Source: Eukaryota sp. TZLM1-RC
Taxonomy: Eukaryota > Metamonada: BaSk clade
Direction: 5' to 3'
NCBI GenBank assembly: GCA_040285825.1
Contig: JAUPSS010000010.1
Location: forward strand, 186,001-250,000
DNA length: 64,000 nucleotides
The stretch's first letter is position 1. Each line of letters starts with the position of its first letter. The translations under genes were made by a program, and so were the position numbers. Shown here in pieces: positions 34,194-43,429 of this stretch. A model generated the notes under the pieces. That model did no database searches, had not been told where the DNA came from, and saw only the letters and a program-made list of their open reading frames with translations.

Positions 34194-35265
34194 TTTTTTT
34201 AGTTTTTTGAAATTTATTTTCAACGCTAACAAAACATTAAACAAAAAACTAGAACTCAATATCCTCAATACACGCATCAACATCATCAAATCTTTTAAGC
34301 GCGCGATTTTCATATTCTATTCCTAATTGTAACAGTGCTTTGGTCAACATTTCTGGAATTGCTTTAAGAATACTAAAAACAATTCTATTGTGCCAGAAAT
34401 TGAAGTTCAATTCTTTTCCTGCTCTTTCTTTTATTAAACTTCTGAAACCTTCGAGAAATTTAATGCCAGATATTCCAATGTTACCAAAAAGAGAAACAGC
34501 AAATGGAACCAGCTGATACTTGACATGCTCAACACATCCTAGCTGAGATAAGGGTTCATTGTACTTTTTGATTTTGCTCTTTTCAGCAAAGCAAAGTGGA
34601 GTTTTCATCTTTTTTAGCAAAATCAATTGCTGAATCTTTACAAACATCAACAGTGACAACATCAACAACTTTGATCACACCATCAGACCCAGGGGTAATT
34701 AAATCAGCACGGCGTTTCCCAAAAGTATTTTCATCTTCATTTTCAGATGACAACCTTCGCACAAGTGGTTCAACAAAAGCTTCAATGTGATGACTTTTGC
34801 ACATAGCGTATAGTTGGTCTCTAACAGCATCGTGAACAACTGAGCGATATGTAATATTAAATTTGCAATTAAATAAAACGACAAATCAAATCATTTGGCA
34901 CACTACATGGCCACAGAAAACACCTCATCCTGAAGGCAGTTGTCTATTGATGATCATTTAATAATAAACCATATACATTTGGAATCTGGGAAATGAGACA
35001 ACTTGAGCTACTTTCCTTAAGAGCAATCAAAAATTTGCAAAAACGAAATTTTTTTCTTTAGCCAAGCTAAGATGTACAATATAATCCAAGTTTTCTAAAA
35101 CTTTTAATATATTTTTCTGCAATTTTGCAAAAATCAGTGGTAAGGAGAGCAAGCTTTTTGAAGGAAGTTCCACAATATCAAAAGGAAAACATTTAGACCA
35201 AATAATTGGTGAAAGAATTTCAATTTCCTGTTGCAAAGGAATAAAATAAGAGCTGCCACAGTTTT
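34194..35265 (-). mobile_element. Family B copy running out of the duplication
   Basis: 34,249-34,804 encodes the RLE half of family B (KRRADLITPGSDGVIKVVDV, D-x13-D, and ACIEDIEF). Frames shift near 34,610 in an A run. Beyond 34,860 the copy is more decayed: part of the knuckle is deleted, and 35,027-35,236 encodes an I-like variant (EILSPIIWSKCFPFDIVEL; KILKVLENLDYIVHLSLAKEKN... in part). The sequence from 34,624 on is what family B in copy 1 would have had without A2. Confidence 0.8.
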
Positions 35266-36400
35266 CAATGAGATCAATTTGTTCTGAAAACGAATCACAA
35301 ATTCAAAAATAAAATTTTTACTACCTCCAATAAAGGCAGCTTTACAAAGGTAGCTTCATTTATGAAAATCAAAACCACCACAAATCTGTACCACACAAAA
35401 TGTGGCCAAAAATTTTTGTTCTTAATTCGTTAAAAATTCTGTAAAATGCAAATAATATTGGTGGTGTGGTTGATACGCAGAATATGAGTAATTTTCCATA
35501 GAATGACAATCAATACCTTCATCAAAAGGCTTGAAATTAGAATTTTTACAGACATCGACTGAGATTAAATAATTGAGAATACCACCAAGTGATGATGATT
35601 TACTGAAATTTACAAGTAATAATTATCTAAGAGACTTTGACAACGCTCTTAATTGTTTGCCCCCTGTGATTTGGAATAAATGTTTTCTCGATGATGTATA
35701 GGAAACACCACCCAGAACGCTAGTAACGTTGAGCTATTGTGTAAAAAATTGCAACAAAAATTAACAATAGATTTTGAAGGTTTAGTTTTTAATGTTCCTC
35801 TTGGCTTGGCCAAAATGATAATGCCGCTTTCGCAAATTTTCTGTTACATGCCCACAACAGTTTTCCTTTGTGTTTAATTACTCAAACTCCTCAAATTTAG
35901 AGTCTTCTGTCAGATGATACAACATTTGCTTGTACGAATTTGTACGAATTTGTAGCCGTTTCGGTGTTTCATTTGGCCTGATAACGTTTGTTTCTACAAT
36001 TTAATTTATTCCAACTGAAAACTGAACAACAAATTTAAAATTCTAAATCTTTATACCCTAAATCAGCCAAAAAATCTTGGCTGGTAGTTTTTGTTTCATA
36101 AATATAGACCAAGAGATAATAAAAGAGGAGATAATTAGGTGGCAACACCTTCAAAAATTGAAAATAGAATTCTGCATTGTCAAAACATTTTGTCAAAAAT
36201 TCTCAAGGAAATATCATCCATATAAGCAATTAAGATAAAAGAAGGTTACTTTTGCTTGATGATATTTAAAGTTTTGTGAATAGCTAAACAAACAACAGAG
36301 TGCCTAAAGGATCACCTTGTTTCACACCAGAAGATGATTTTAATACAAATGAATTGAAAACTAAGTCTGAGTCTTTACCATAAAAGTGATATAAGCAAAA
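35266..36400. mobile_element. Decayed RLE retrotransposon fragments
   Basis: No gene. 35,290-35,510 (-) resembles the family D/B thumb (PPI, KNFIFEF, KAAFIGGS). 35,590-35,880 (+) carries the linker region (NNYLRDFDNALNCLPPVIWN, ETPPRTLVTLSYCVK) with stops. 36,030-36,190 (-) is a 3' end. 36,195-36,400 (-) is an RT palm scrap (SSSGVKQGDPLGT, then MDDIS at 36,205-36,225) like family A. All are older and shorter than the copies to the left. Confidence 0.65.
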
Positions 36401-36735
36401 GTTTCAATTTTACGAATTGTGAGGAAACGTTTGTTCCCATTGGACAGTATCGTGGAAAATGATTGGATTTAACAGTGACTTCGTAAAGAAATAAAAGCAG
36501 TGGCAAACGCATTGCACATGTTGTTATGGAAGCTTTACACAAAGCGCACTTATCAATCAATACAACTTATTGGTCTTGTTTTTGCATCAAGCCAAACATA
36601 AAGCTTAAAGAGATATATCGTGTCTATTGAGTAAATAAAAGTTGCCAAAGCCCATGTATGTGCACGAAAACAGAAGTGGGAATTTTGTGGGAAAAGTGTG
36701 AAAATGGGACGAACTATTTTCTGGGATGTTGATTC
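36401..36735. other. Unassigned sequence
   Basis: No supported gene. It may be the eroded N-terminal part of the Fanzor-like gene to the right, but I see no motif in any frame. Confidence 0.3.
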
Positions 36736-37140
36736 ATGTTTATTCATGTTTATTCGATATGTATCTTGCCCTTTTTTATCTCTCAGCAAAAGAGATCCAG
36801 CCATTTCATACAGAAAACCAAAAACAAGGTTGATAATTGCGATGTGATTATTTGGTTTGAGGAAGGAGGTCAAGGGCCATCGCATCAAAGAATGAGAACA
36901 CCAAGAAAGCGTTTTCTTAAGTATTTCAAGGCTCGATTTCCAACAGTAAAGGATGGCGATGAAAACTACACATCAGCCAAAGTGGACTGCTGCAAAGTGT
37001 TCCATAAGGATCTTGACTTCACAGAGGATGGAGAAAGAAAATAGTCTAAAGCCTACTTTGCATGTCCAGAATGTGGAACAATTTGGTTAAGACATATCCC
37101 TGCATCGAGAAACCAGTGGGAGATTGCAATGAGCGAGTAC
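36736..37140 (+). pseudogene. Fanzor/TnpB-like nuclease remnant, C-terminal part
   Basis: The frame 36,736-37,044 then, after a TAG stop, onward reads CDVIIWFEEGGQG, PRKRFLKYFKARFPTVKDGD, ENYTSAKVDCCKVFHKDLDF and, beyond the stop, ACPECGTIWLRHIPASRNQ. This order matches the end of TnpB/Fanzor proteins: a glycine-rich strand, P-x-KRF, an E-Y/N-TS-K-x-C-x-x-C zinc half, a second C-P-x-C-G-T-x-W and a degenerate D-V-N-A-x-x-N (here HIPASRN). Fanzors are RNA-guided nucleases spread with eukaryotic transposons. The stop and changed N-R-D-V-N motif say it is a relic. Recognition rests on motifs only. No RuvC N-terminal half was found upstream. Confidence 0.55.
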
Positions 37141-37339
37141 TTTTTGAATACAAGACAAGTAGCTTTGAGAAGACTTCAGTAAGAGTCTTCAAATACATCG
37201 TATTTTGAACTAAGCAAGTGGTTGAGTTTAGACATGTGGATGTGGTTGAAGTATTGGAAATTTGACTTGGAGAAAATCACTTACAAGTAGTTGCCATATT
37301 CAGATCAAAACATTGCCCATCGAGTAGCTGTTGTGTCAA

Positions 37340-40084
37340 ATGCTATTTGCATGCTTTTCTTGTGGTCAACGACGCATCAGACACGAGCTTGCAGAAGAGC
37401 AATACATTTCAAGTACTCCAATACAACCATCATTACGCATTCATCCATCCACAACTCCATGCTCTTCTCTTCCTATATTCGTCTCGGTCGCTGATCAACA
37501 AGCATCACCTTCCTCTAATGACTCATCTGTCATTTTCAGTACTCTTGCTTCTCTGCTCGACTTCCCTCTCCATCCTGTCTGCTACAACTCTCACTATACT
37601 TACAAATCACCATCCCCTACTCACACTCTCTCTTTCCTAGAATTATTCAAGTCTCTTCACGATAGAGACAATCACACCCTTTGTCTTTCACTTCTTTCCA
37701 CCTATCCCAACTTTGCCTTTTCCATCTTCACTTTATCTTTCCTCTCCTCTCTTTCTGTGTCTTTTCTCTCTTCACTTGGAAATACTCTATTAAACCAATT
37801 CTCCGACCTTTGCTCCAATCATTTTCTCACCAATCCCTTACCCCAAGCTTGTTTACTACCTTACACTTGGGAATGGGGAGCTGAAAGTGAAAAACAACTG
37901 AGTATAAATGCTACTTTTTTTGATGAAAATGAAACTCCAGAATTATTCTTCAGGAAAAAAGCAACAGTTTTGGTTAATAGTTTATTTTTAATTACAAAAT
38001 TAGATCTTGTAGAAGTTGAAAAGATTCGAATTGAAATTTTCATGTACATGTGGATGTTGACTTGTCGGGATCACTTCACGTTATGTTTTGAAAAATTTAA
38101 AATTTCAAATTCAGAAAAACTTGCAAAATCATCAACAAAATGGGGACTTAGGTTAGTTAGTTTAAATTTTACTAATTTGGAACTAATTCAAAACATTATG
38201 TTATATATTTATGAAACAATTGATTCTGAAGTAGCTTGCTTTTTACTTGAACATTATTCAATTGGGATTAATTTTTTTATTGCTAAATTAAAACCAAGAT
38301 TCAAAAGATTTATTAGTAATTTAGAATTAAATACTGATTTTAATGATGGCATTACTGTTGAACATTTACAAAATAATTACTCTCAAGATCCAGGTTATAA
38401 AAAGTTTTGTTTGAACTTAATTGACCAATCATTGACTCATCAAGACTCATCAGTTTCCTTTTTAGATACCAGTATTGATAGCAAACCTGATGAAGAATTA
38501 CCCTCTGTTGTTGGTAACTTCACTGAATTGTCTCCTGATAATAATATTGACAAAGAATTTAATTCAGATGAAATTAATTCTGAAGTTAATTTAGATTTGG
38601 ATTTAAATAACAGAAATGCTGATGATGTCATTCAAGAAATTCCTCTGTTAGATCTTTCCAACTGCGATTCTAACCCTAACCAAGTTGATGATGATTTAGT
38701 GTTGTTAGATTTTGAAGAACCTGTTCAGAAATCTCAAGATATTGTAAGAGGTGAAAATGAATGGTTACCATTACCAGATTATATTGACGTTTCAAAACCT
38801 TTTCCAACACCCAATCAAATTCATGAATCTACATGTGACAACTCTGTCAGTGATCATTTGTCAGTCAATTTTGGATCTGTTGATAGGTCCCAAGAGCTTG
38901 TTCTACTTGACTTTGAGGATGTTTTTGTTCAGGTACCGCAAGAAGTGGAGAGAGAACATTGTGATGTATTGGTTGACAACAATAACCCCACACTTTTACG
39001 ATCTCCTTCTGCAACATCTCGTAATGAACTGAAGTCTGCACAAACATCACCAATTTCAGACACGGCAGTTGATACACCTATAACAGAGGCAGCACATAAC
39101 AAACAAGCTTCCACACATCTGGATAACACTCTACCAGGAGAGGAGGGTATACAGACGTCTACATTGGATACAAAAGGGAGAGATGTTTCCATACAAATGG
39201 AATCTGAACCTCCACTCAAACTCACATCTTCGGACCTCTTTGACGCTTCTACACCCGCCCACAACTCTCCTCTCATTAGAACGAGGAAGGCAAAAGCTCC
39301 TGCAAAGCATAACATATCCTTTGGTTCTCGTCCTACACAAGCCACCCCTCCAGCAATCTTTTCGAACGCTCCCCCTCCTATAACAACACTACCCAAATTG
39401 GTGATCAGTGATCTCCCCATTCCCGCAGCTGCAGGTAAAGCTTCCTCAGCTCGTCGGTTCAGTTCTATTACTCAACGAGACACTCCTCCCATTACGTTTG
39501 ATTTTGTCACGGAAGAACAACGTATGGATGAACATGTGAGCAAGCTAGGTCATGATTTCGCTGCTCGTGCTAGAATTTCCGCTACAAAAGCCATATTAGC
39601 GGCAACAGAACAACGAAATAGAATCATTGCTAATACTTTTAAGTTTAGTAAAACAGATGGTGCAGATGAGTTTACTAAAACAGAATCTAATCACACACCA
39701 TCCAGTAATATTTCCACACCAAGTACATCATCATCCAGACATTCAATCGTTGAGGACTACGATCTTCACGACTCTGTTGTCACGGGAGACTCTGACATTG
39801 ATGAGAGTGTTTATGAACATGATCATCAGGAAGAACAGGAAAAGGAAAAGAATGATGAAAGCTCTGTATTGAGTTCTGACATGTCTATTGATGGTATTTT
39901 GGCTAAGTACGAAAGGTATTTAAATAGCACGAGCGAAGCAAGTACTGATTATGAATCAATGTTTCATGATTTGAATTTACAAAACATTGAAATTAATTCA
40001 CAAATGTTGGCCTCCAATGCTGATATATCGGAATACATGGAGTCTTTATCAAGGTTACAAAACATTTCTATGACAGAAATTTAA
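37340..40084 (+). CDS. Unrecognised 914-aa protein, host gene candidate
   Basis: ATG at 37,340 (MLFACFSCGQRR) is used; the frame is open from slightly upstream. The N-terminus has three Cys close together, which could be lipid-anchored or bind metal. About residues 45-330 are rich in Leu/Phe and look like an all-helical folded domain (TLSFLELFKSLHDRDNHTL; FLITKLDLVEVEKIRIEIF). Residues 350-740 are acidic, then Ser/Thr/Pro-rich and probably disordered, with repeated short acidic motifs (VLLDFEEP, LVLLDFEDV). A charged helical stretch follows (EHVSKLGHDFAARARIS), then a Ser-rich acidic tail. I do not recognise the family; the layout faintly recalls hyccin (FAM126), a guess only. No transposon signatures. 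It converges with SEC61A, with 41 bp between stops, and both 3' ends carry AATAAA. Confidence 0.7.
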   Translation: MLFACFSCGQRRIRHELAEEQYISSTPIQPSLRIHPSTTPCSSLPIFVSVADQQASPSSNDSSVIFSTLASLLDFPLHPVCYNSHYTYKSPSPTHTLSFLELFKSLHDRDNHTLCLSLLSTYPNFAFSIFTLSFLSSLSVSFLSSLGNTLLNQFSDLCSNHFLTNPLPQACLLPYTWEWGAESEKQLSINATFFDENETPELFFRKKATVLVNSLFLITKLDLVEVEKIRIEIFMYMWMLTCRDHFTLCFEKFKISNSEKLAKSSTKWGLRLVSLNFTNLELIQNIMLYIYETIDSEVACFLLEHYSIGINFFIAKLKPRFKRFISNLELNTDFNDGITVEHLQNNYSQDPGYKKFCLNLIDQSLTHQDSSVSFLDTSIDSKPDEELPSVVGNFTELSPDNNIDKEFNSDEINSEVNLDLDLNNRNADDVIQEIPLLDLSNCDSNPNQVDDDLVLLDFEEPVQKSQDIVRGENEWLPLPDYIDVSKPFPTPNQIHESTCDNSVSDHLSVNFGSVDRSQELVLLDFEDVFVQVPQEVEREHCDVLVDNNNPTLLRSPSATSRNELKSAQTSPISDTAVDTPITEAAHNKQASTHLDNTLPGEEGIQTSTLDTKGRDVSIQMESEPPLKLTSSDLFDASTPAHNSPLIRTRKAKAPAKHNISFGSRPTQATPPAIFSNAPPPITTLPKLVISDLPIPAAAGKASSARRFSSITQRDTPPITFDFVTEEQRMDEHVSKLGHDFAARARISATKAILAATEQRNRIIANTFKFSKTDGADEFTKTESNHTPSSNISTPSTSSSRHSIVEDYDLHDSVVTGDSDIDESVYEHDHQEEQEKEKNDESSVLSSDMSIDGILAKYERYLNSTSEASTDYESMFHDLNLQNIEINSQMLASNADISEYMESLSRLQNISMTEI

Positions 40085-40125
40085 AAATCTTCTACAAAAG
40101 TTTATTTGCATAACTAAAAATAAAT
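40085..40125. promoter_or_regulatory. Shared 3' intergenic with opposed polyA signals
   Basis: The 41 bp between two convergent stop codons hold aaataaatc for the plus-strand gene (about 40,118-40,124) and, on the minus strand, aaataaac (reverse of gtttattt, about 40,099-40,106) for SEC61A. The 3' ends of the two transcripts must therefore overlap. Confidence 0.6.
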
Positions 40126-41577
40126 CTATTCTACTTTTTGTTGTTCCTTTTCTATATTTTCTCTAATATTTGCAATCAAAGATGAGGCCATCAAAACACC
40201 AGTACCACCACCAACACAGCCTAATAATTCACCAGCAATAACCAAGCATCCAAGAAGGGCACCGCCTACCAAGGCACAACGCTTGACATAACGAGAAACA
40301 GTACGGTAGGTGAATTCATCATAAACACCACCTTTCTGTTGTTGAGTTTTGGTAGGATCTCTGGCTTGGCGAGTTCCGGGAGTCATTAAACGTTGTTGTT
40401 TAAGACTCTGAGCAAGTTCTACTGGACCGCTACCAGACATTTGAAGCCACACAAAAGAGAATCCAGCACATGCAGCAATGGTGACAATAGAGTGAACCAA
40501 AGTTTTCATTGGGTTAGCAAGGGCTTGGGAGAGTCCACGAGGAGAGGCAAGGTAGGAAACAAGACCACCAATGGGAACACCTTGATCCCAGATTCCAAGG
40601 CTTCGGACCACACCGTTACCAGCACCAAATCTTCGGAACAACAATTGTGAAACAAAGAAGAGATTAGATATTAATGCATTTTGGAGGATGGCGGGCATAT
40701 TGGCGGTATAAAACAACTTAATAGGATAGGAAATCATTCCTTCACGATAACCAGCTCTCTTCAAGGGGATTTCTACTCTAAAGTTGGATAAATACAATAC
40801 AAGGTAGAACAAAGCAGCAGTATTAACCAGAGTAGTGACGTTAGGCATTCCACGGCGGAAAAGGGCATAACGGATGGCTGACAGTCTAGAGGCATGAGGT
40901 CCCTTCTTAATAGCATTTCCAACAAACTGGAGGAGAGCACCTTCAAATTCAGTGGATCCTGGGATAGCTTGGGATGGGGCAGTGATGGGCGAAAGAGCAG
41001 TCCAAACAATTTGTTCACAAATGTTGGAAGCAATGAAGAGAGAGACACCTTGAGTGGTGACACAGTAGTTCTTGGAGAGCATGTCGTCCCAGAGAATAAC
41101 AACTACACCGGAGAGAAGGAGCTGTAAAACGATCAGTGAAGCGTTAAACATTCCCAATTCAGAGACAGGTCCGTAAATGCCAGAAAGTGTGTATGCGATT
41201 GCTTGGAAGAGGGTGATTCCGAGAGCGATAAGCTTCTGTACTTTTCCATGTAATGCACGTTCGTTGGGATCGTTCTGGTTAATGCGGAGGATACGGACTG
41301 CAGACAACAACTGCAAGACCATTCCCGATGTGATGATGGGTGAGATACCCAATTCCATCAGAGTACCCTTGTTTGAGGCAAGGATAACTCTACTCCAATA
41401 GAAGGGATCGCCTCCTTTTGTTGAGAGCATACCATATAAAGGAACTTGACTGGCGATCAAGAAAAACAAAAGGATGAGAGCTGTCCACAAAACTCTCTGC
41501 CTCAGAGGGACTTTAGTCGTTGGTTCCGGTACTTCTGGGACCAGTACTGTGAGAGGCTTCAAGATCACTAACAACAT
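40126..41577 (-). CDS. SEC61A: Protein transport protein Sec61 subunit alpha
   Basis: This 483-aa protein is the channel-forming subunit of the endoplasmic reticulum translocon (SecY family), through which nascent chains pass into the ER lumen or membrane. Visible: N-terminal LKPLTVLVPEVPEPT, first membrane helix (VLWTALILLFFLIAS), DPFYWSRVILASNKGTLMEL and GISPIITSGMVLQLL (plug/TM2), further helices totalling about ten, FRVEIPLKRAGYREG (ribosome-binding loop), YPIKLFYTANMPAILQNALISN, and a final GGGTGVLMASSLIANI. Length equals the usual 470-480. The loop after QLKQQRLM has an insertion of about 20 residues rich in Thr, Gln and Arg compared with animal proteins. ATG at 41,577 gives an N-terminus three residues shorter than usual; a short 5' exon cannot be ruled out. 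Single exon otherwise. Confidence 0.97.
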   Translation of the reverse strand: MLLVILKPLTVLVPEVPEPTTKVPLRQRVLWTALILLFFLIASQVPLYGMLSTKGGDPFYWSRVILASNKGTLMELGISPIITSGMVLQLLSAVRILRINQNDPNERALHGKVQKLIALGITLFQAIAYTLSGIYGPVSELGMFNASLIVLQLLLSGVVVILWDDMLSKNYCVTTQGVSLFIASNICEQIVWTALSPITAPSQAIPGSTEFEGALLQFVGNAIKKGPHASRLSAIRYALFRRGMPNVTTLVNTAALFYLVLYLSNFRVEIPLKRAGYREGMISYPIKLFYTANMPAILQNALISNLFFVSQLLFRRFGAGNGVVRSLGIWDQGVPIGGLVSYLASPRGLSQALANPMKTLVHSIVTIAACAGFSFVWLQMSGSGPVELAQSLKQQRLMTPGTRQARDPTKTQQQKGGVYDEFTYRTVSRYVKRCALVGGALLGCLVIAGELLGCVGGGTGVLMASSLIANIRENIEKEQQKVE

Positions 41578-41940
41578 GTTGTGTGGTGAGAATCTTTATG
41601 GTCAAAATTCTTCTATGCAAATTTCAATCTACCTTCTGTTAATGAAAGTCTTGGCTGTGAAGAATGGTGAATAAGTCGAGGTAACTTTTGTTCATGTATG
41701 CATATTTAAAAGATATAAAGTAACAGACATTCAATTCCTCAAAAAGTAAAAATGAATTCTCTGATCAATATATATGTTAGCATTATATATCTTTAGTTTA
41801 TAATAGTTTATAGTTTATTAGTTCATAGTTTGTTCTAATTTATTATATAATTGCGCTAGTGCGCCCAAGTCGGAGGAAACCCCTTTGCCTTCGTAATAAA
41901 TTTCTTTACATTTCAAAGTACTAGGTCTAACCCTAACCCC
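41578..41940. other. SEC61A upstream region
   Basis: AT-rich spacer that should hold the SEC61A promoter (minus strand). I see no clear core element. ttatagtttattagt near 41,810 resembles ttatagtttattaga at 60,528, just after a gypsy integrase reading, so this may be the far end of a degraded LTR element. ctaaccctaacccc at 41,927 resembles two telomeric units, but it is too short to mean anything. Confidence 0.35.
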
Positions 41941-43383
41941 CACAGATCACCATCAGCTATTGGATCTACTTCGGTCGATTCCGAAAACGCTTCCGAATCT
42001 GGTAGGATTGATATTCCTCCAGCCCAAAACACTAGCTGTTTTCCCAAAGTCCTTAATCGGGATCAGAACCTACTTCTTCAACTGGTTCTTAGGGAAACAA
42101 TGCTTCTTCTCCCTCCACGTTGACGTCTCCCTCAGGAGGTAACGTCACATCAACCAATGTAGAAGGTTCTTCCTCTCAAACTTCTCAGTTGACAACAGAA
42201 CCACCCCTTGCTGGCGAGGGAAGTGTTACTTCCTCTCACTCTCTCGGTACTACTCCATCTTCGACCGTTCCTGTATTACCTATCAGAGTTTTCAGTTCCC
42301 TTTTCCAATGAAGAAGACCTTCTCGAAAGAAAACTGCCTTGAGCATCCCAGGCAAAAGCATTATGTTCAGACGTGAAGCTTTTGACCACAAAAATGTTTC
42401 TGTAGTATTTCAGAAGGTTATGGCAAACATCTTCTCCGGAAACGGTGTTTTTATCCATTTAGATAACATCATCATAGTGGGTAGAACATTCAACGAGCTC
42501 CTTGAACGTCTTCGACGTGTCCTCGAGAATGCACGAACATGCAGTGTTAGCCTTGGACTGCCCAAGTACTATTTCGTGTCATTTAGACACCCCTTAAATA
42601 TCCTTGGCAGCAAATTCCAACACTAAACCAGGACAATTGATACCACACGAACATAATCTTTACTGAATTTTTTCCGACCTAAGACTGTGAAGGACGCCCG
42701 TTGCCTTATCGATTCAGTCAACTTTATTAGGTAACTAAACATGTCGCCCCGATCATCAAATCAACGCACTGTAAACCCCGTCGCTTGCATTAATCAAACA
42801 CTCACGACTTCCATCTCACCAAAATCAAGCGTTCGAATGCCGAACCTCTAAAATTATCTCCGGTGAATAACCAAGTCCTTATCAGTTGTGACGCATCTGA
42901 CATTGCTGTAGGTGGTGTAATTTGGGAACAAATCGAACCCATTGAGGATCCTGGTACTTCTTTACTCAATAATAAGTGTAGGTTAATCAGCATCTTTACC
43001 AGATTGCTAACTAACTCTCAGTAGAACTGGCCCACGGTGCAGAAAAAGTTCTACGCTATTCTCCCTATGCTTACCGAAAGTGGCTCCGAAAACCACCTTA
43101 AAGAAAGGCACCTGATCATATTTCTCAGATCACCAAAATTTCACCTACATGCTTACTGCTCAAACAAAAACAGAATAGTCAAAAGGTGGCTCCCCATCTT
43201 TTCTAAGTTCATATGCGATATCGTTTATACAAAAGGGGATAAGAACAATTGAATAGACATGCTATCTAGGATAATACCACCTTGAGACAATCATAACGTC
43301 AATCATTTGGACCATTTAAACGACTAAAAGTTCCGTCCTACATATTGGAAAGATAGAATTGATGAAACCGAACCCGAAAGGTG
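41941..43383 (+). mobile_element. Decayed Ty3/gypsy copy
   Basis: No open pol. 42,100-42,310 is a Ser/Thr-rich stretch. 42,320-42,625 reads RT (KSIMFRREAFDHKNVSVVFQKVMANIF, then IHLDNIIIVGRTFNELLERL); the catalytic YIDD has become HLDN. 42,690-42,730 matches VKEVRSLVGSINYIRD; 42,880-43,020 matches RNase H (SCDASDIAVGGVIW); 43,030-43,250 matches the end of RNase H (QKKFYAILPMLTES; VKRWLPIFSKF). It is colinear with the intact pol that follows and shows many stops. A relic of the same or a sister family. Confidence 0.8.
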
Positions 43384-43420
43384 TTATTATTATTATTATT
43401 ATTATTTATTATTATTAATA
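43384..43420 (+). repeat. (TAT)n microsatellite in a protease remnant
   Basis: tattattattatt-type repeats with one phase slip sit immediately upstream of the pol ATG. In the pol frame they read as Tyr and Leu codons running into LLLIGTDMLKALG, the usual last strand and helix of a retropepsin. The repeat therefore marks where the rest of the protease was lost. Confidence 0.8.
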
Positions 43421-43429
43421 GGGACAGAC

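Larger units (their letters stand above)
26665..34623. repeat. 8-kb direct duplication, copy 2
   Basis: Repeats 15,174-23,135 in order and orientation. Contents by position: B1 5' UTR with the 76-bp insertion (to about 26,830), family F fragment (to 27,360, broken by extra T near 27,020 and 27,238), family B 3' end (27,361-27,565), C1 (27,566-28,495), B fragment (to 28,611), C2 (28,612-30,905), B fragment (to 31,105), decayed zone (to 32,815), family D (32,816-34,193) and family B (from 34,194). Nearly all differences are gain or loss of one base in homopolymers; base substitutions are few. This copy continues at the right into more of family B, where copy 1 is cut by A2. Confidence 0.95.

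Noticed and set aside
1-36400. Host genes hidden among the RLE elements
   Set aside because: Every long frame here matches a retrotransposon family; nothing else protein-like was found.
38929-39420. Minus-strand ORF of 163 codons inside the 914-aa gene
   Set aside because: Antisense of a Ser/Thr/Pro-rich region; no start context and no recognisable features.
41927-41942. Telomere-like ctaaccctaacccc
   Set aside because: Only two units, inside decayed gypsy DNA; a similar 12-mer occurs by chance in the coding sequence near 38,674.
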